DNA from: an uncultured Faecalibacterium sp.
GTDB taxonomy: Bacteria; Bacillota; Clostridia; Oscillospirales; Ruminococcaceae
NCBI GenBank assembly: GCA_902463235.1
Contig: CABQER010000019.1
Coordinates: forward strand, 1 to 14,658
Direction: 5' to 3'
Length of the DNA stretch: 14,658 nt
Below, in pieces: positions 1 through 5,841 of this stretch (position 1 is its first letter; every line of letters begins with the position of its first letter). Under the pieces are notes generated by a model that saw only the letters and a program-made list of their open reading frames with translations, had not been told where the DNA came from and searched no databases. Made by a program: the position numbers and the translations under genes.

Positions 1-787
1 TCCAGCCAGCCACAAAGCCGGCCACCATGCTGTCGCCTGCGCCCACGCTGTTTACGACCTTGCCCTTGGGGCAGCCGATGCGGTGCACCTCGCCATTTTC
101 GTCCACCAGCAGGGCACCGTCGCCCGCCATGCTTACCAGCACGTTGCGAGCGCCCTTTTGCTGTAGGGTGCGGGCCGCAGCAATGATCTCTTCGTCCGTA
201 GTCAGCACCCTGCCCACGATCTCGCCCAGCTCGTGGTTATTGGGCTTGATGAGGAAGGGGTGGTACTGCAGCACGTTCACCAGCAGGTCGCGGGTGGCAT
301 CCACCACAGCACGCACGCCCCTGCCCTGCAGCCGGGCCAGCAGCCGCTCGTAGGTATCCTGCGAAAGGCTTGCCGGGATGCTGCCCGCCAGAATGAGGAT
401 ATCATCCTCGTTCAGGCTGTCCAGCTTCTTTTCCAGCTCCTGCATGGCGCTCTCCGGGATGTCGGGTCCTGCGCCGTTCAGCTCGGTCTCCTGCCCTGCC
501 TTGATCTTGACATTGATGCGGGTCATGCCCTGTTCCAGATGCACAAAATCGGTCTTTAAGCCCTGTGCAGCAAGACCGCGTTCCAGCCATGCGCCGGTCT
601 CACCGGCCACAAAGCCCAGCGCCACGCTCTCGCAGCCCAGCTGTGCCAGCACACCGGACACATTGATGCCCTTGCCGCCCAGCACGCAGTCCTCGCCTTT
701 GGCGCGGTTCACCTCGCCTACTTCCAGCGGTGCTTCCAAGCGCACCACATAATCGATGGCCGGATTGAATGTAACTGTGTAGATCAT
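1..787 (-). CDS. fruK: 1-phosphofructokinase (PfkB family), C-terminus cut by window edge
   Basis: The product would phosphorylate fructose-1-phosphate to fructose-1,6-bisphosphate in the cytoplasm, the second step of PTS fructose uptake. The window holds 262 codons of a family usually near 305-312 residues. Visible features are the N-terminal TVTFNPAIDY segment, the GGKGINVS sugar-binding motif near residues 38-45, the IKPNNHE segment, and GAGDS at 249-253 with Asp252 as the expected catalytic base. The start ATG (787-785) overlaps the TGA of the upstream DeoR regulator as ATGA, so the two genes are translationally coupled. A fructose PTS permease gene normally follows, but it would lie outside the window. 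Tagatose-6-phosphate kinase (LacC) is a close relative. The regulator neighbour makes FruK the better call. Confidence 0.92.
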   Translation of the reverse strand, partial: MIYTVTFNPAIDYVVRLEAPLEVGEVNRAKGEDCVLGGKGINVSGVLAQLGCESVALGFVAGETGAWLERGLAAQGLKTDFVHLEQGMTRINVKIKAGQETELNGAGPDIPESAMQELEKKLDSLNEDDILILAGSIPASLSQDTYERLLARLQGRGVRAVVDATRDLLVNVLQYHPFLIKPNNHELGEIVGRVLTTDEEIIAAARTLQQKGARNVLVSMAGDGALLVDENGEVHRIGCPKGKVVNSVGAGDSMVAGFVAGW

Positions 788-1545
788 ACTTCCGTCTCCT
801 TTACCAGTGTGAACTGTTTGTATTTGGGGTTGGGGCAGCGGTTGGTGAGAATGGCACCGCCCTGCAGGTCGGCAATGACTGCCGGGTAGATGCGGGAAAA
901 CTTGGCATCATCCACAAGGAACCAGGCTTCCCGTGCACGGTGCACTGCCGCTGCTTTCACGGCAGCTTCCTCGGGGTCCGGCGTGGTAAAACCGGCATCC
1001 AGCGCCACACCGTTGGCACCCATGAACGCCTTGGTAAAATTGTAGCGCTGCAGGCTGGTGACTGTGGGTGCACCCACAATAGCTTCGGTCTCGGGCCGCA
1101 GCAGTCCTCCGGGCAGATACACCCGGCAGCCCTTTCGGGCCAGTGCCCGGGCATGGGCCACGCCGTTGGTCACATAGCTGGCTTTGAGGGCATCCCCCGC
1201 CAGTGCACGCACCAGCTCCAGCGTGGTGGAGCCTGCATCGATGAACACAAAATCATCGGCGTTGATGAGCTTTGCCGCCGCCTGCGCGATGCTGTGCTTC
1301 TGCTCCACAGCCTGCGACTCCTTGGCCTCCATGGTGGGTTCATCCGCCAGAAAACGGCTGTCCGGCAGGGTGGCACCGCCGTGCACCTTGTTCAGCTTGC
1401 CCAGCCGGTCCAGTTCGGTCAGGTCGCGCCGGATGGTGGATTCGCTGGTGTTCAGCGCCTCGCACAGTTCCTGCACCGTCACGGTGCGCTTGCGGTTCAG
1501 CTGTTCCATGATCAGGCTGAAGCGTTCTTCTGCCAGCATCGGCAT
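784..1545 (-). CDS. fruR: DeoR-family transcriptional regulator of the fructose operon
   Basis: A 253-residue DNA-binding regulator. Residues about 5-60 form the DeoR winged helix, with the signature STIRRDL at 36-42 followed by KVHGGA. The rest is the sugar-phosphate isomerase-like effector domain, with FIDAGSTT at 101-108 and the conserved MGANG and DDAKF motifs. By family knowledge it represses the fru genes and is relieved by a sugar phosphate, probably fructose-1-phosphate; the ligand is inferred from the neighbour. The start at 1545 is supported by GGAG at 1551-1554, five bases away. An alternative ATG lies two codons downstream. The gene overlaps fruK by four bases, and its promoter region carries tandem decamer repeats that may be its own operator. 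Confidence 0.88.
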   Translation of the reverse strand: MPMLAEERFSLIMEQLNRKRTVTVQELCEALNTSESTIRRDLTELDRLGKLNKVHGGATLPDSRFLADEPTMEAKESQAVEQKHSIAQAAAKLINADDFVFIDAGSTTLELVRALAGDALKASYVTNGVAHARALARKGCRVYLPGGLLRPETEAIVGAPTVTSLQRYNFTKAFMGANGVALDAGFTTPDPEEAAVKAAAVHRAREAWFLVDDAKFSRIYPAVIADLQGGAILTNRCPNPKYKQFTLVKETEV

Positions 1546-1573
1546 TCTCTCTCCTTTGGTTTGATCTTATCTT

Positions 1574-1675
1574 TGACGGTTTATGACCGTTTGTGCGTTG
1601 TTTTGGTTGATTGCATCTTTATTATAGCAAATACAGCACCAAAATCAATCATTTCCAGTCAATTCCATTCATTTT
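1574..1675 (-). promoter_or_regulatory. Tandem 10-bp repeats around the fruR promoter, candidate FruR operators
   Basis: Read on the plus strand, three adjacent decamers at 1646-1655, 1656-1665 and 1666-1675 fit CANTCAWTTY. The first overlaps the -35. Downstream of the -10, two more adjacent decamers at 1574-1583 and 1584-1593 share TGAC-GTTT (8/10 identical). Ten-base spacing puts copies on the same face of the helix, as expected for a multimeric DeoR-type repressor. Binding by FruR is inferred. Confidence 0.45.
1621..1648 (-). promoter_or_regulatory. Sigma-A-type promoter of fruR-fruK
   Basis: On the minus strand a TTGATT -35 (1643-1648) and a perfect TATAAT -10 (1621-1626) are separated by 16 bases. 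The -10 is preceded by TGC, an extended -10. It lies about 75 bases upstream of the fruR start. Confidence 0.75.
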
Positions 1676-1745
1676 CGTTCACAAAAAATTGTCTTTAAAT
1701 TTGTGCAGGGAGCACAAAAGCTGGGATACAAGCATTTTGTGCAAA

Positions 1746-1781
1746 CAAAAAAGCCGCCGTGCGTACCAATCGCACAGCGGC
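1746..1781 (-). terminator. Intrinsic terminator of the substrate-binding lipoprotein gene
   Basis: On the minus strand an 11-bp stem (1753-1763 with 1771-1781, one mismatch) and a 7-base loop are followed by a run of six T. It lies just after the stop at 1805. The stretch 1546-1800 otherwise holds only the fruR promoter and repeats. Confidence 0.85.
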
Positions 1782-1804
1782 CGGAGAGATGGCTTATTGA
1801 GAAA

Positions 1805-2869
1805 TCACTCGGCAGTCCAGTAGAAATCGTCGCCGGGCATTGCGCCGCCCACTGCCTTGGGGTCGGCATCAAACAGCACCTGCAGATAAGCGGATGCGTT
1901 GGTCTTGAGCTCGTCGCCGGTCAGGCAGACGATGTTGCAGTTGGGCAGGGCCTTCTTGGCAATGGCAGCCTTGGCCACAACACCCTGCTCCTCGCACAGA
2001 GCGGCAGTGCCGTCCAAATCGGCGTTGGCAGCTTCCACGCTCTTGGCGTAGTCGGTAAGGAATGCGGCCACAACATCCGGGTGTTCCTCGGCATACTCCT
2101 TGCGCACCACGGTCACGCCGGTGATGAGCTGCGTATCCGCGACCTTGTTCCATTCCTCGGTCAGGTCGAGGGCCACACGCAGGGTGTCGTCCTGCAGGCC
2201 GGCTGCAGTCACATAGGGCTGGGGCAGAACTGCAATGGCATCCTCGGTATTGGCCATCTGGGCCGTGACCTCGGTGGCCTCGCTGTAGTATTCAATGGTC
2301 ACGTCCTTGTCCGGGTCGATGCCGTTGGCGTTCAGAAGATAGCGCAGCACGTACTCCGGCGTGGTGCCCTTGCCGGTGGACAGGATGGTACGGCCTGCAA
2401 GGTCTGCCATGGACTGGATCGTATCGCCGCCTTTTTCCACTACGTACAGCACGCCCAGCGTGTTGACGGCCACAGCCTGAATGCCGCCCTCCGTCTTCTG
2501 ATACAGGGTGGCGGCCAGATTTGCCGGGATGGCAGCCATGTCCAGCTCGCCCTTCATCAGCAGCGGCACGATCTCATCGGCAGCGCCGTAAAGCTGCAGG
2601 TCGTAATCCATGGAAGCGGTGCCATCCTCTTCCATGCTCAGCAGGTTGACAAGGCCCATGGTGGTGGGGCCTTTCAGGCCGGCAATGCGCAGAGCATCGG
2701 TGGTGGACAGTTCCTTTGCTTCCTCACTGGAAGCGGCTTCCGAAGCAGCCTCTGGGACAGCTTCGCTGGAAGCTGCACTGGATGCAACAGAGCTGGATGC
2801 CGCACCGCCGCAGGCGGCAAGGCTCAGCACAAGGGCCAAAGCCAGCAGCATGGATGTCAGTTTTTTCAT
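1805..2869 (-). CDS. ABC transporter substrate-binding lipoprotein, NMT1/SsuA/ThiY-like
   Basis: A 354-residue exported lipoprotein. Residues 1-20 form a signal peptide with lipobox LAAC (lipidated Cys20), followed by a Ser/Ala/Glu-rich linker to about residue 55. The periplasmic-binding fold then begins with LRIAGLKGPTTMGLV. Later segments such as GELDMAAIPANLAATLY and LAGRTILSTGKGTTPEYVLRYLL are typical of nitrate/taurine/thiamine-precursor binding proteins, but the ligand cannot be read from sequence. I chose the ATG at 2869 because it starts the signal peptide and has AAGAGGGA upstream; a longer in-frame opening to 2935 has no signal peptide. No permease or ATPase is adjacent, so it must work with a transporter encoded elsewhere. 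It is divergent from a Crp/Fnr-type regulator, which may control it. Confidence 0.82.
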   Translation of the reverse strand: MKKLTSMLLALALVLSLAACGGAASSSVASSAASSEAVPEAASEAASSEEAKELSTTDALRIAGLKGPTTMGLVNLLSMEEDGTASMDYDLQLYGAADEIVPLLMKGELDMAAIPANLAATLYQKTEGGIQAVAVNTLGVLYVVEKGGDTIQSMADLAGRTILSTGKGTTPEYVLRYLLNANGIDPDKDVTIEYYSEATEVTAQMANTEDAIAVLPQPYVTAAGLQDDTLRVALDLTEEWNKVADTQLITGVTVVRKEYAEEHPDVVAAFLTDYAKSVEAANADLDGTAALCEEQGVVAKAAIAKKALPNCNIVCLTGDELKTNASAYLQVLFDADPKAVGGAMPGDDFYWTAE

Positions 2870-2946
2870 GCAGGGATTCCCTCTTTCCTCACAAGACCGC
2901 GCCGTTTTGTGCCTGAAAATTTTGCACAGAACCATGGGTCGGTCTT

Positions 2947-2975
2947 TTCATATTTTTTACAAGGCAAATTTGCAA
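2947..2975 (-). promoter_or_regulatory. Possible promoter of the substrate-binding protein gene with overlapping palindrome
   Basis: On the minus strand TTGCAA (2970-2975) and TATGAA (2947-2952) are 17 bases apart. The -35 lies inside the perfect palindrome GCAAATTTGC (2964-2973). The -10 is only a moderate match, so the call is tentative. Confidence 0.4.
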
Positions 2976-2981
2976 AATCAT

Positions 2982-3010
2982 TTGCTTTGCGGGTCTAAGT
3001 TTACTATAAT
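2982..3010 (+). promoter_or_regulatory. Promoter of the Crp/Fnr regulator
   Basis: A TTGCTT -35 (2982-2987), 17-base spacer and perfect TATAAT -10 (3005-3010). The expected start of transcription is near 3017. Confidence 0.65.
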
Positions 3011-3023
3011 AGAGTCAAAAATA

Positions 3024-3041
3024 CCGTTGCGTGTGCAACGG
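3024..3041 (+). promoter_or_regulatory. Perfect palindrome just after the promoter, candidate Crp/Fnr operator
   Basis: CCGTTGC and GCAACGG are perfect 7-base arms around GTGT. The geometry of a 5-base half-site, 4-base gap and 5-base half-site is that of FNR-type boxes, although the half-site differs from TTGAT. Its position at about +7 to +24 would suit autorepression. It could instead act as a leader RNA hairpin. Confidence 0.5.
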
Positions 3042-3056
3042 AATTGCAGGAGGGCT

Positions 3057-3079
3057 GTGGGAAGCCGGATCTTTCCCAC
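3057..3079 (+). promoter_or_regulatory. Hairpin between a strong Shine-Dalgarno and the crp/fnr start
   Basis: GTGGGAA (3057-3063) and TTCCCAC (3073-3079) form a perfect 7-bp stem. AGGAGGG at 3048-3054 lies 34 bases from the ATG at 3089, too far to act directly. If the hairpin folds, the effective distance falls to about 11 bases. Confidence 0.5.
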
Positions 3080-3088
3080 GGAATTGTG

Positions 3089-3769
3089 ATGAAAAACTTT
3101 CTTCCGCTGTTATGCTCCACCTCTTTATTCAATGGTCTGACCCCTGAAGAGCTGCAGACTCTGCTGGCCCAGCTGGGTGCCGTTATGCGCAGCTACGGCA
3201 AAGGCGAAGCGCTTGTTCTGGCAGGCGAACCCAACCGCAGGGTGGGCATCGTACTGTCCGGTGAGCTGGAAGCCTACCGTCCCGGGCCGCAGGGTGCGCG
3301 CATTCCCATCACCCACATGGAACCGGGCGGCGTGTTCGGCGATGTGCTGAGCGGTTCCAGTCTGGCAAGCCCGGTCACGGTGATGGCTTCGGTGCCCTGC
3401 GAGGTGCTGCTGATTCCCTACGAGCGGCTGCTGCTTTCGGATGGCAGTCCGGCGCACCAGCAGACATTGCGCAATCTGGTGCGCACCATCAGCGATAAAT
3501 ATTTTTCCCTCTCCCGCCGCATCGACCTGCTGGTGCTCAAAAGCCTGCGGGCCAAAGTGTGCGCCTATCTGCTCAGTGAAGCCGAACGGGCTGGCAGCCT
3601 GACCTTCAGCATCCCGTTCTCCCGCATCCAGCTGGCAGATTACCTGAACTGCGACCGCAGCGCCCTCAGCCGTGAGCTGAGTCAGATGCAGCGGGACGGC
3701 CTGCTGGACACCTACAAAAGCAGCTTCAAGCTGCTGGAGCCTGCGGTACTGAAGCAAATGGTGCAGTGA
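3089..3769 (+). CDS. Crp/Fnr-family transcriptional regulator
   Basis: A 226-residue cytoplasmic DNA-binding regulator. Residues about 10-115 are the cyclic-nucleotide-binding-like beta roll (GEALVLAGEP at 39-48, GIVLSGELEAY at 53-63, EPGGVFGD at 78-85). A dimer helix follows, then a C-terminal winged helix at about 170-215 with recognition segment DRSALSRELSQM at 189-200. There is no FNR-type N-terminal cysteine cluster, and the phosphate-binding Arg-Ser of true CRP is not evident, so the signal is unknown. Start choice is uncertain: ATG 3089 (or GTG 3086) has only weak nearby pairing, while the good Shine-Dalgarno sits at 3048-3054 before a hairpin; an in-frame TTG at 3044 lies upstream of that site and is less likely. 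It is divergent from the orphan binding protein, a likely target, and may regulate itself through the palindrome at 3024. Confidence 0.86.
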   Translation: MKNFLPLLCSTSLFNGLTPEELQTLLAQLGAVMRSYGKGEALVLAGEPNRRVGIVLSGELEAYRPGPQGARIPITHMEPGGVFGDVLSGSSLASPVTVMASVPCEVLLIPYERLLLSDGSPAHQQTLRNLVRTISDKYFSLSRRIDLLVLKSLRAKVCAYLLSEAERAGSLTFSIPFSRIQLADYLNCDRSALSRELSQMQRDGLLDTYKSSFKLLEPAVLKQMVQ

Positions 3770-3774
3770 CCATT

Positions 3775-3899
3775 TGAATAGCCGCCGCGTGCGCTTTGGC
3801 TGTATTCAGCTGAAATTTTATTTTTATATTTGAGTTTTAGAAAAATCTACGGATTTTTCTAAAACTCTTTTTCACTGGAAGGCCGTAACCGTCAGCGGC
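3775..3899 (+). repeat. Dispersed structured repeat, copy A (UNCG-hairpin family)
   Basis: This roughly 120-base element matches 6796-6917 in the same orientation. Shared parts are GAATAGCC, the block ending TTCAGC-GAA, TTTATTTTTATATTT, a central hairpin, and GAAGG-CCG-AACCG. The hairpin stems differ in sequence between copies but both are capped by C(UNCG)G. The right end contains CGTCAGCGG (3890-3898), the exact reverse complement of CCGCTGACG at the left end of copy B, which suggests terminal inverted repeats. Confidence 0.75.
3833..3872 (+). terminator. Intrinsic terminator of the Crp/Fnr gene, inside repeat copy A
   Basis: A perfect 15-bp stem (3833-3847 with 3852-3866) is capped by the tetraloop TACG closed by C-G, and is followed by CTTTTT. 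It sits 64 bases after the crp/fnr stop. Confidence 0.85.
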
Positions 3900-3937
3900 A
3901 TCATCTTGTTATTTTTAATATAGGAGTATTTTTAAAT

Positions 3938-4918
3938 ATGTCAAAACCGATTTTATGGATCGTGATCCCCTGCTACAACGAGGAGCAGGTGCTGCCCATT
4001 ACAGCTCCCATGTTTCTGGAAAAGATCAGCGGCCTTGCCGCACAGGGCCTTGTGAGCGAGAAGAGCCGGGTGCTGTTCGTGAACGACGGCTCCAAAGACA
4101 AGACATGGGAACTGATCCAGAGTTTTGCCGCACAGGACGAGCACTACATCGGCATTTCCCAGAGCCGCAACCGCGGCCACCAGAACGCCGTGCTGGCAGG
4201 CTTGATGGAGGCACTGCACAGCGGCACCTGCGATGTTACCATTTCCATCGACTGTGATGGTCAGGACGACATCAACGCCATGGACGAGATGGTTAAAAAG
4301 TATCTGGACGGTGCCGAGGTGGTCTACGGCGTGCGCAGCCGCCGCGATACAGACACCTTCTTCAAGCGCTTCACCGCCGAGGGCTTTTACCATGTGATGA
4401 ACGCTCTGGGCGCAGACATCGTGTTCAACCACGCAGACTACCGCCTCATCAGCACCCGTGTGCTGGAAAGCTTTGCCGACTACAGGGAAGTGAACATTTT
4501 CCTGCGCGGCATGGTGCCGCTGGTTGGCTTCAAAAGCGAGGTAGTCACCTACGAGCGCCACGAACGCCTTGCCGGTGAGAGCCACTATCCGCTGAGCAAG
4601 ATGCTGGCCCTTGCCTTTGACGGCATCACCAGTCTTTCCAACAAGCCCATCCGCCTTATTACTGGATCTGGCATCTTTGTGAGCCTGATCAGCTTTATCG
4701 GAGTCATCTGGGCCATCGTGTGCGCCGCCATGGGCAGCAGCGTGGCCGGCTGGGCCTCCATCGTGTGCATCGTCTGCTTCATGAGCGGCGTGCAGCTGGT
4801 GTGCTTAGGCGTGATCGGCGAGTATATCGGCAAAATTTATATGGAGACGAAAGCCCGCCCGCGCTACATCATCAGCGAGCGCACCTGGGCCCCTTACGAA
4901 AGGAAGTATCACGGATGA
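3938..4918 (+). CDS. Family 2 membrane glycosyltransferase, GtrB/DPM1-like
   Basis: A 326-residue enzyme expected to move a sugar from a nucleotide sugar to polyprenyl phosphate on the inner face of the membrane, feeding wall or surface-glycan decoration. The GT-A domain covers about 1-235: IVIPCYNEE at 8-16, VNDGS at 48-52, the metal-binding region DCDGQDD at 105-111, and RRDTDTFFKRF near 135-145. ADYRLIS follows at 166-172, then the GESHYPLSKM segment at 213-222. Two C-terminal membrane segments lie near 241-264 and 270-297, as in GtrB and YfdH. TAGGAG precedes the ATG by about 11 bases. The stop overlaps the next gene's start (ATGA). The exact sugar is unknown. No flippase or second transferase is adjacent, so the full system is elsewhere or this is a housekeeping transferase. 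Confidence 0.87.
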   Translation: MSKPILWIVIPCYNEEQVLPITAPMFLEKISGLAAQGLVSEKSRVLFVNDGSKDKTWELIQSFAAQDEHYIGISQSRNRGHQNAVLAGLMEALHSGTCDVTISIDCDGQDDINAMDEMVKKYLDGAEVVYGVRSRRDTDTFFKRFTAEGFYHVMNALGADIVFNHADYRLISTRVLESFADYREVNIFLRGMVPLVGFKSEVVTYERHERLAGESHYPLSKMLALAFDGITSLSNKPIRLITGSGIFVSLISFIGVIWAIVCAAMGSSVAGWASIVCIVCFMSGVQLVCLGVIGEYIGKIYMETKARPRYIISERTWAPYERKYHG

Positions 4919-5499
4919 GCAAACAGAGCTGGCGGGGCAGCACCCTGCTGAACCCGGAACCGCCGGTATTGGTGTCCTGCGGCGGGCTGGAAAAGCCCAA
5001 TCTCATCACCATCGGCTGGACGGGCACCATCTGCACCCAGCCCAGCATGGTATCCATCAGCGTTCGGCCGGAACGCTACAGCCACCACCTCATTCAGGAA
5101 AGCGGACAGTTTGCCATCAATCTGCCCACCGAAGCGCTGGTGCGTTCGGTGGACTGGTGCGGCGTGAAAAGCGGCCGTGATGTGGATAAATTTGCCGCCT
5201 GCGGCCTGCATTCTGCCCCCGGCAGCGTGCTGACCGACTGCCCCATTCTGGAAGAAAGCCCGGTCAATCTGGAATGCAAGGTAACTCAGGTGATCCCGCT
5301 GGGCAGCCACGACCTGTTCCTTGCCGAAGTGGTGGCCTGTGATGTGGACGAAAGCCTGCTGGACGAAAGCGGCAAGCTGTGTCTCGAAAAGGCAAAGCTC
5401 ATCGTCTACAGTCACGGTGACTATCTGGCTCTGGGCAAAAAGCTGGGCACCTTTGGCTACAGCGTGCGCAAGAAAAAGCCGGTAAGGCGTAAAAAATAA
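4915..5499 (+). CDS. Flavin reductase family protein (FMN-binding split barrel)
   Basis: A 194-residue cytoplasmic protein of the flavin reductase-like family. PVLVSCGG (17-24), then NLITIGWTGTICTQPSMVSISVRPERYSH near 29-57, is the characteristic flavin-binding start. ESGQFAINLPTE (62-73) and a terminal KLGTFGYS (176-183) also fit. Members bind FMN and reduce flavin or act as electron carriers; the substrate cannot be told from sequence. The start at 4915 overlaps the glycosyltransferase stop by four bases and has AGGAAG about ten bases upstream, so the pair is co-translated although no functional link is obvious. The C-terminus is very basic (RKKKPVRRKK). The hairpin at 5594-5630 is the first terminator downstream. 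Confidence 0.85.
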   Translation: MSKQSWRGSTLLNPEPPVLVSCGGLEKPNLITIGWTGTICTQPSMVSISVRPERYSHHLIQESGQFAINLPTEALVRSVDWCGVKSGRDVDKFAACGLHSAPGSVLTDCPILEESPVNLECKVTQVIPLGSHDLFLAEVVACDVDESLLDESGKLCLEKAKLIVYSHGDYLALGKKLGTFGYSVRKKKPVRRKK

Positions 5500-5514
5500 T
5501 TTGCATTTCATCGC

Positions 5515-5542
5515 TTGACTTTTGCCCAAAACTGCATATACT
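5515..5542 (+). promoter_or_regulatory. Promoter of the candidate antitoxin RNA
   Basis: TTGACT (5515-5520), 16-base spacer and TATACT (5537-5542), close to the sigma-A consensus. No coding sequence follows, so the expected product is a short RNA starting near 5549. Confidence 0.75.
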
Positions 5543-5548
5543 AAAGAT

Positions 5549-5630
5549 AGGCAATGTAGAGAGATTGAATCCATCGGGTTCATGCCGAAACACGAAGCCC
5601 CCGGTAGTGTCAGTACCGGGGGCTTCTTTT
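5549..5630 (+). ncRNA. Candidate antitoxin small RNA of a type I toxin-antitoxin module
   Basis: A transcript of about 82 nt is bounded by a good promoter and a strong terminator and contains no credible reading frame. Its 5' part repeats the plus-strand (antisense) sequence of the toxin start region: 5553-5564 equals 5714-5725 (AATGTAGAGAGA, 12/12) and 5571-5582 matches 5730-5741 (10/12: CCATCGGGTTCA against CCAAGGGGTTCA). The RNA could therefore pair in trans with toxin codons 1-7 and the edge of its Shine-Dalgarno. Its 3' hairpin is complementary in cis to the 3' end of the convergent toxin mRNA. This is the arrangement of RNA II in the enterococcal par locus. Function is inferred. Confidence 0.72.
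5594..5630 (+). terminator. Shared terminator hairpin at the convergent ends of the toxin and antitoxin RNAs
   Basis: A perfect 13-bp stem (5594-5606 with 5614-5626) with a 7-base loop is followed on the plus strand by TTTT. On the minus strand the same hairpin starts three bases after the toxin stop and is followed only by GTGTTT, so it terminates well in the plus direction and less well in the other. It also closes the glycosyltransferase/flavin reductase transcript. Confidence 0.85.
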
Positions 5631-5733
5631 AGTGTTTGCTGCCCTTGCCGATCTTACCGTCGATCCATGTGCACAGATAGTAGGCAACTACCTGCGCGGC
5701 AACGGTTTGGATAAATGTAGAGAGAGTTTCCAA
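5629..5733 (-). CDS. Small membrane peptide, candidate type I (Fst-like) toxin
   Basis: A 34-residue peptide starting at TTG 5733. Residues about 5-24 are one hydrophobic helix (TFIQTVAAQVVAYYLCTWID), and the tail DGKIGKGSKH is short and basic. Length, single helix and a Trp-Ile-Asp exit from the membrane resemble the Fst/Ldr superfamily of toxins that damage the membrane from inside, but identity is low and not tested. TTG is chosen because AAAGGAGGT (5749-5741) ends eight bases upstream; an in-frame GTG at 5742 lies inside that site. The 5' leader can hide the Shine-Dalgarno in a stem, and a convergent RNA repeats the antisense of its start, as in par/Fst. It could instead be a harmless small membrane protein. 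Confidence 0.7.
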   Translation of the reverse strand: METLSTFIQTVAAQVVAYYLCTWIDGKIGKGSKH

Positions 5734-5742
5734 GGGGTTCAC

Positions 5743-5769
5743 CTCCTTTCCGCGGTTAGGGGAATGGAG
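5743..5769 (-). promoter_or_regulatory. Leader stem that can sequester the toxin Shine-Dalgarno
   Basis: In the minus-strand RNA, CUCCAUUCC (5769-5761) can pair with GGAAAGGAG (5751-5743), eight of nine positions, across a 9-base loop. This would bury the ribosome binding site, as the 5' stem-loop of fst mRNA does. Confidence 0.55.
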
Positions 5770-5784
5770 AAGGGCCGCAGGAAC

Positions 5785-5813
5785 AGTATAGCACAAAAAC
5801 CGGTATCGCGCAA
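5785..5813 (-). promoter_or_regulatory. Promoter of the toxin gene, embedded in the metA terminator
   Basis: On the minus strand TTGCGC (5808-5813), 17-base spacer and TATACT (5785-5790) with TGC before it (extended -10). The -35 falls in the loop of the metA terminator hairpin and the spacer is its distal arm. The mRNA would start near 5778. Confidence 0.6.
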
Positions 5814-5839
5814 TTTTGACGCAATACCGGTTTTTGTGC
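5791..5839 (-). terminator. Intrinsic terminator of metA
   Basis: Perfect 16-bp arms (5791-5806 with 5824-5839) around a 17-base loop begin three bases after the metA stop. On the minus strand the distal arm reads ATACCGGTTTTTGTGC, so the T run sits in the stem after the GC-rich part. Confidence 0.8.
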
Positions 5840-5841
5840 AT

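Noticed and set aside
1646..1675. Tandem repeats considered as a CRISPR array
   Set aside because: Units are 10 bases, directly adjacent and degenerate, with no spacers.
1703..2998. Long plus-strand open frame (431 codons) over the binding-protein gene
   Set aside because: It is the antisense of a clear lipoprotein gene, has no ribosome site and no recognisable domain; GC-rich coding DNA commonly leaves its opposite strand open.
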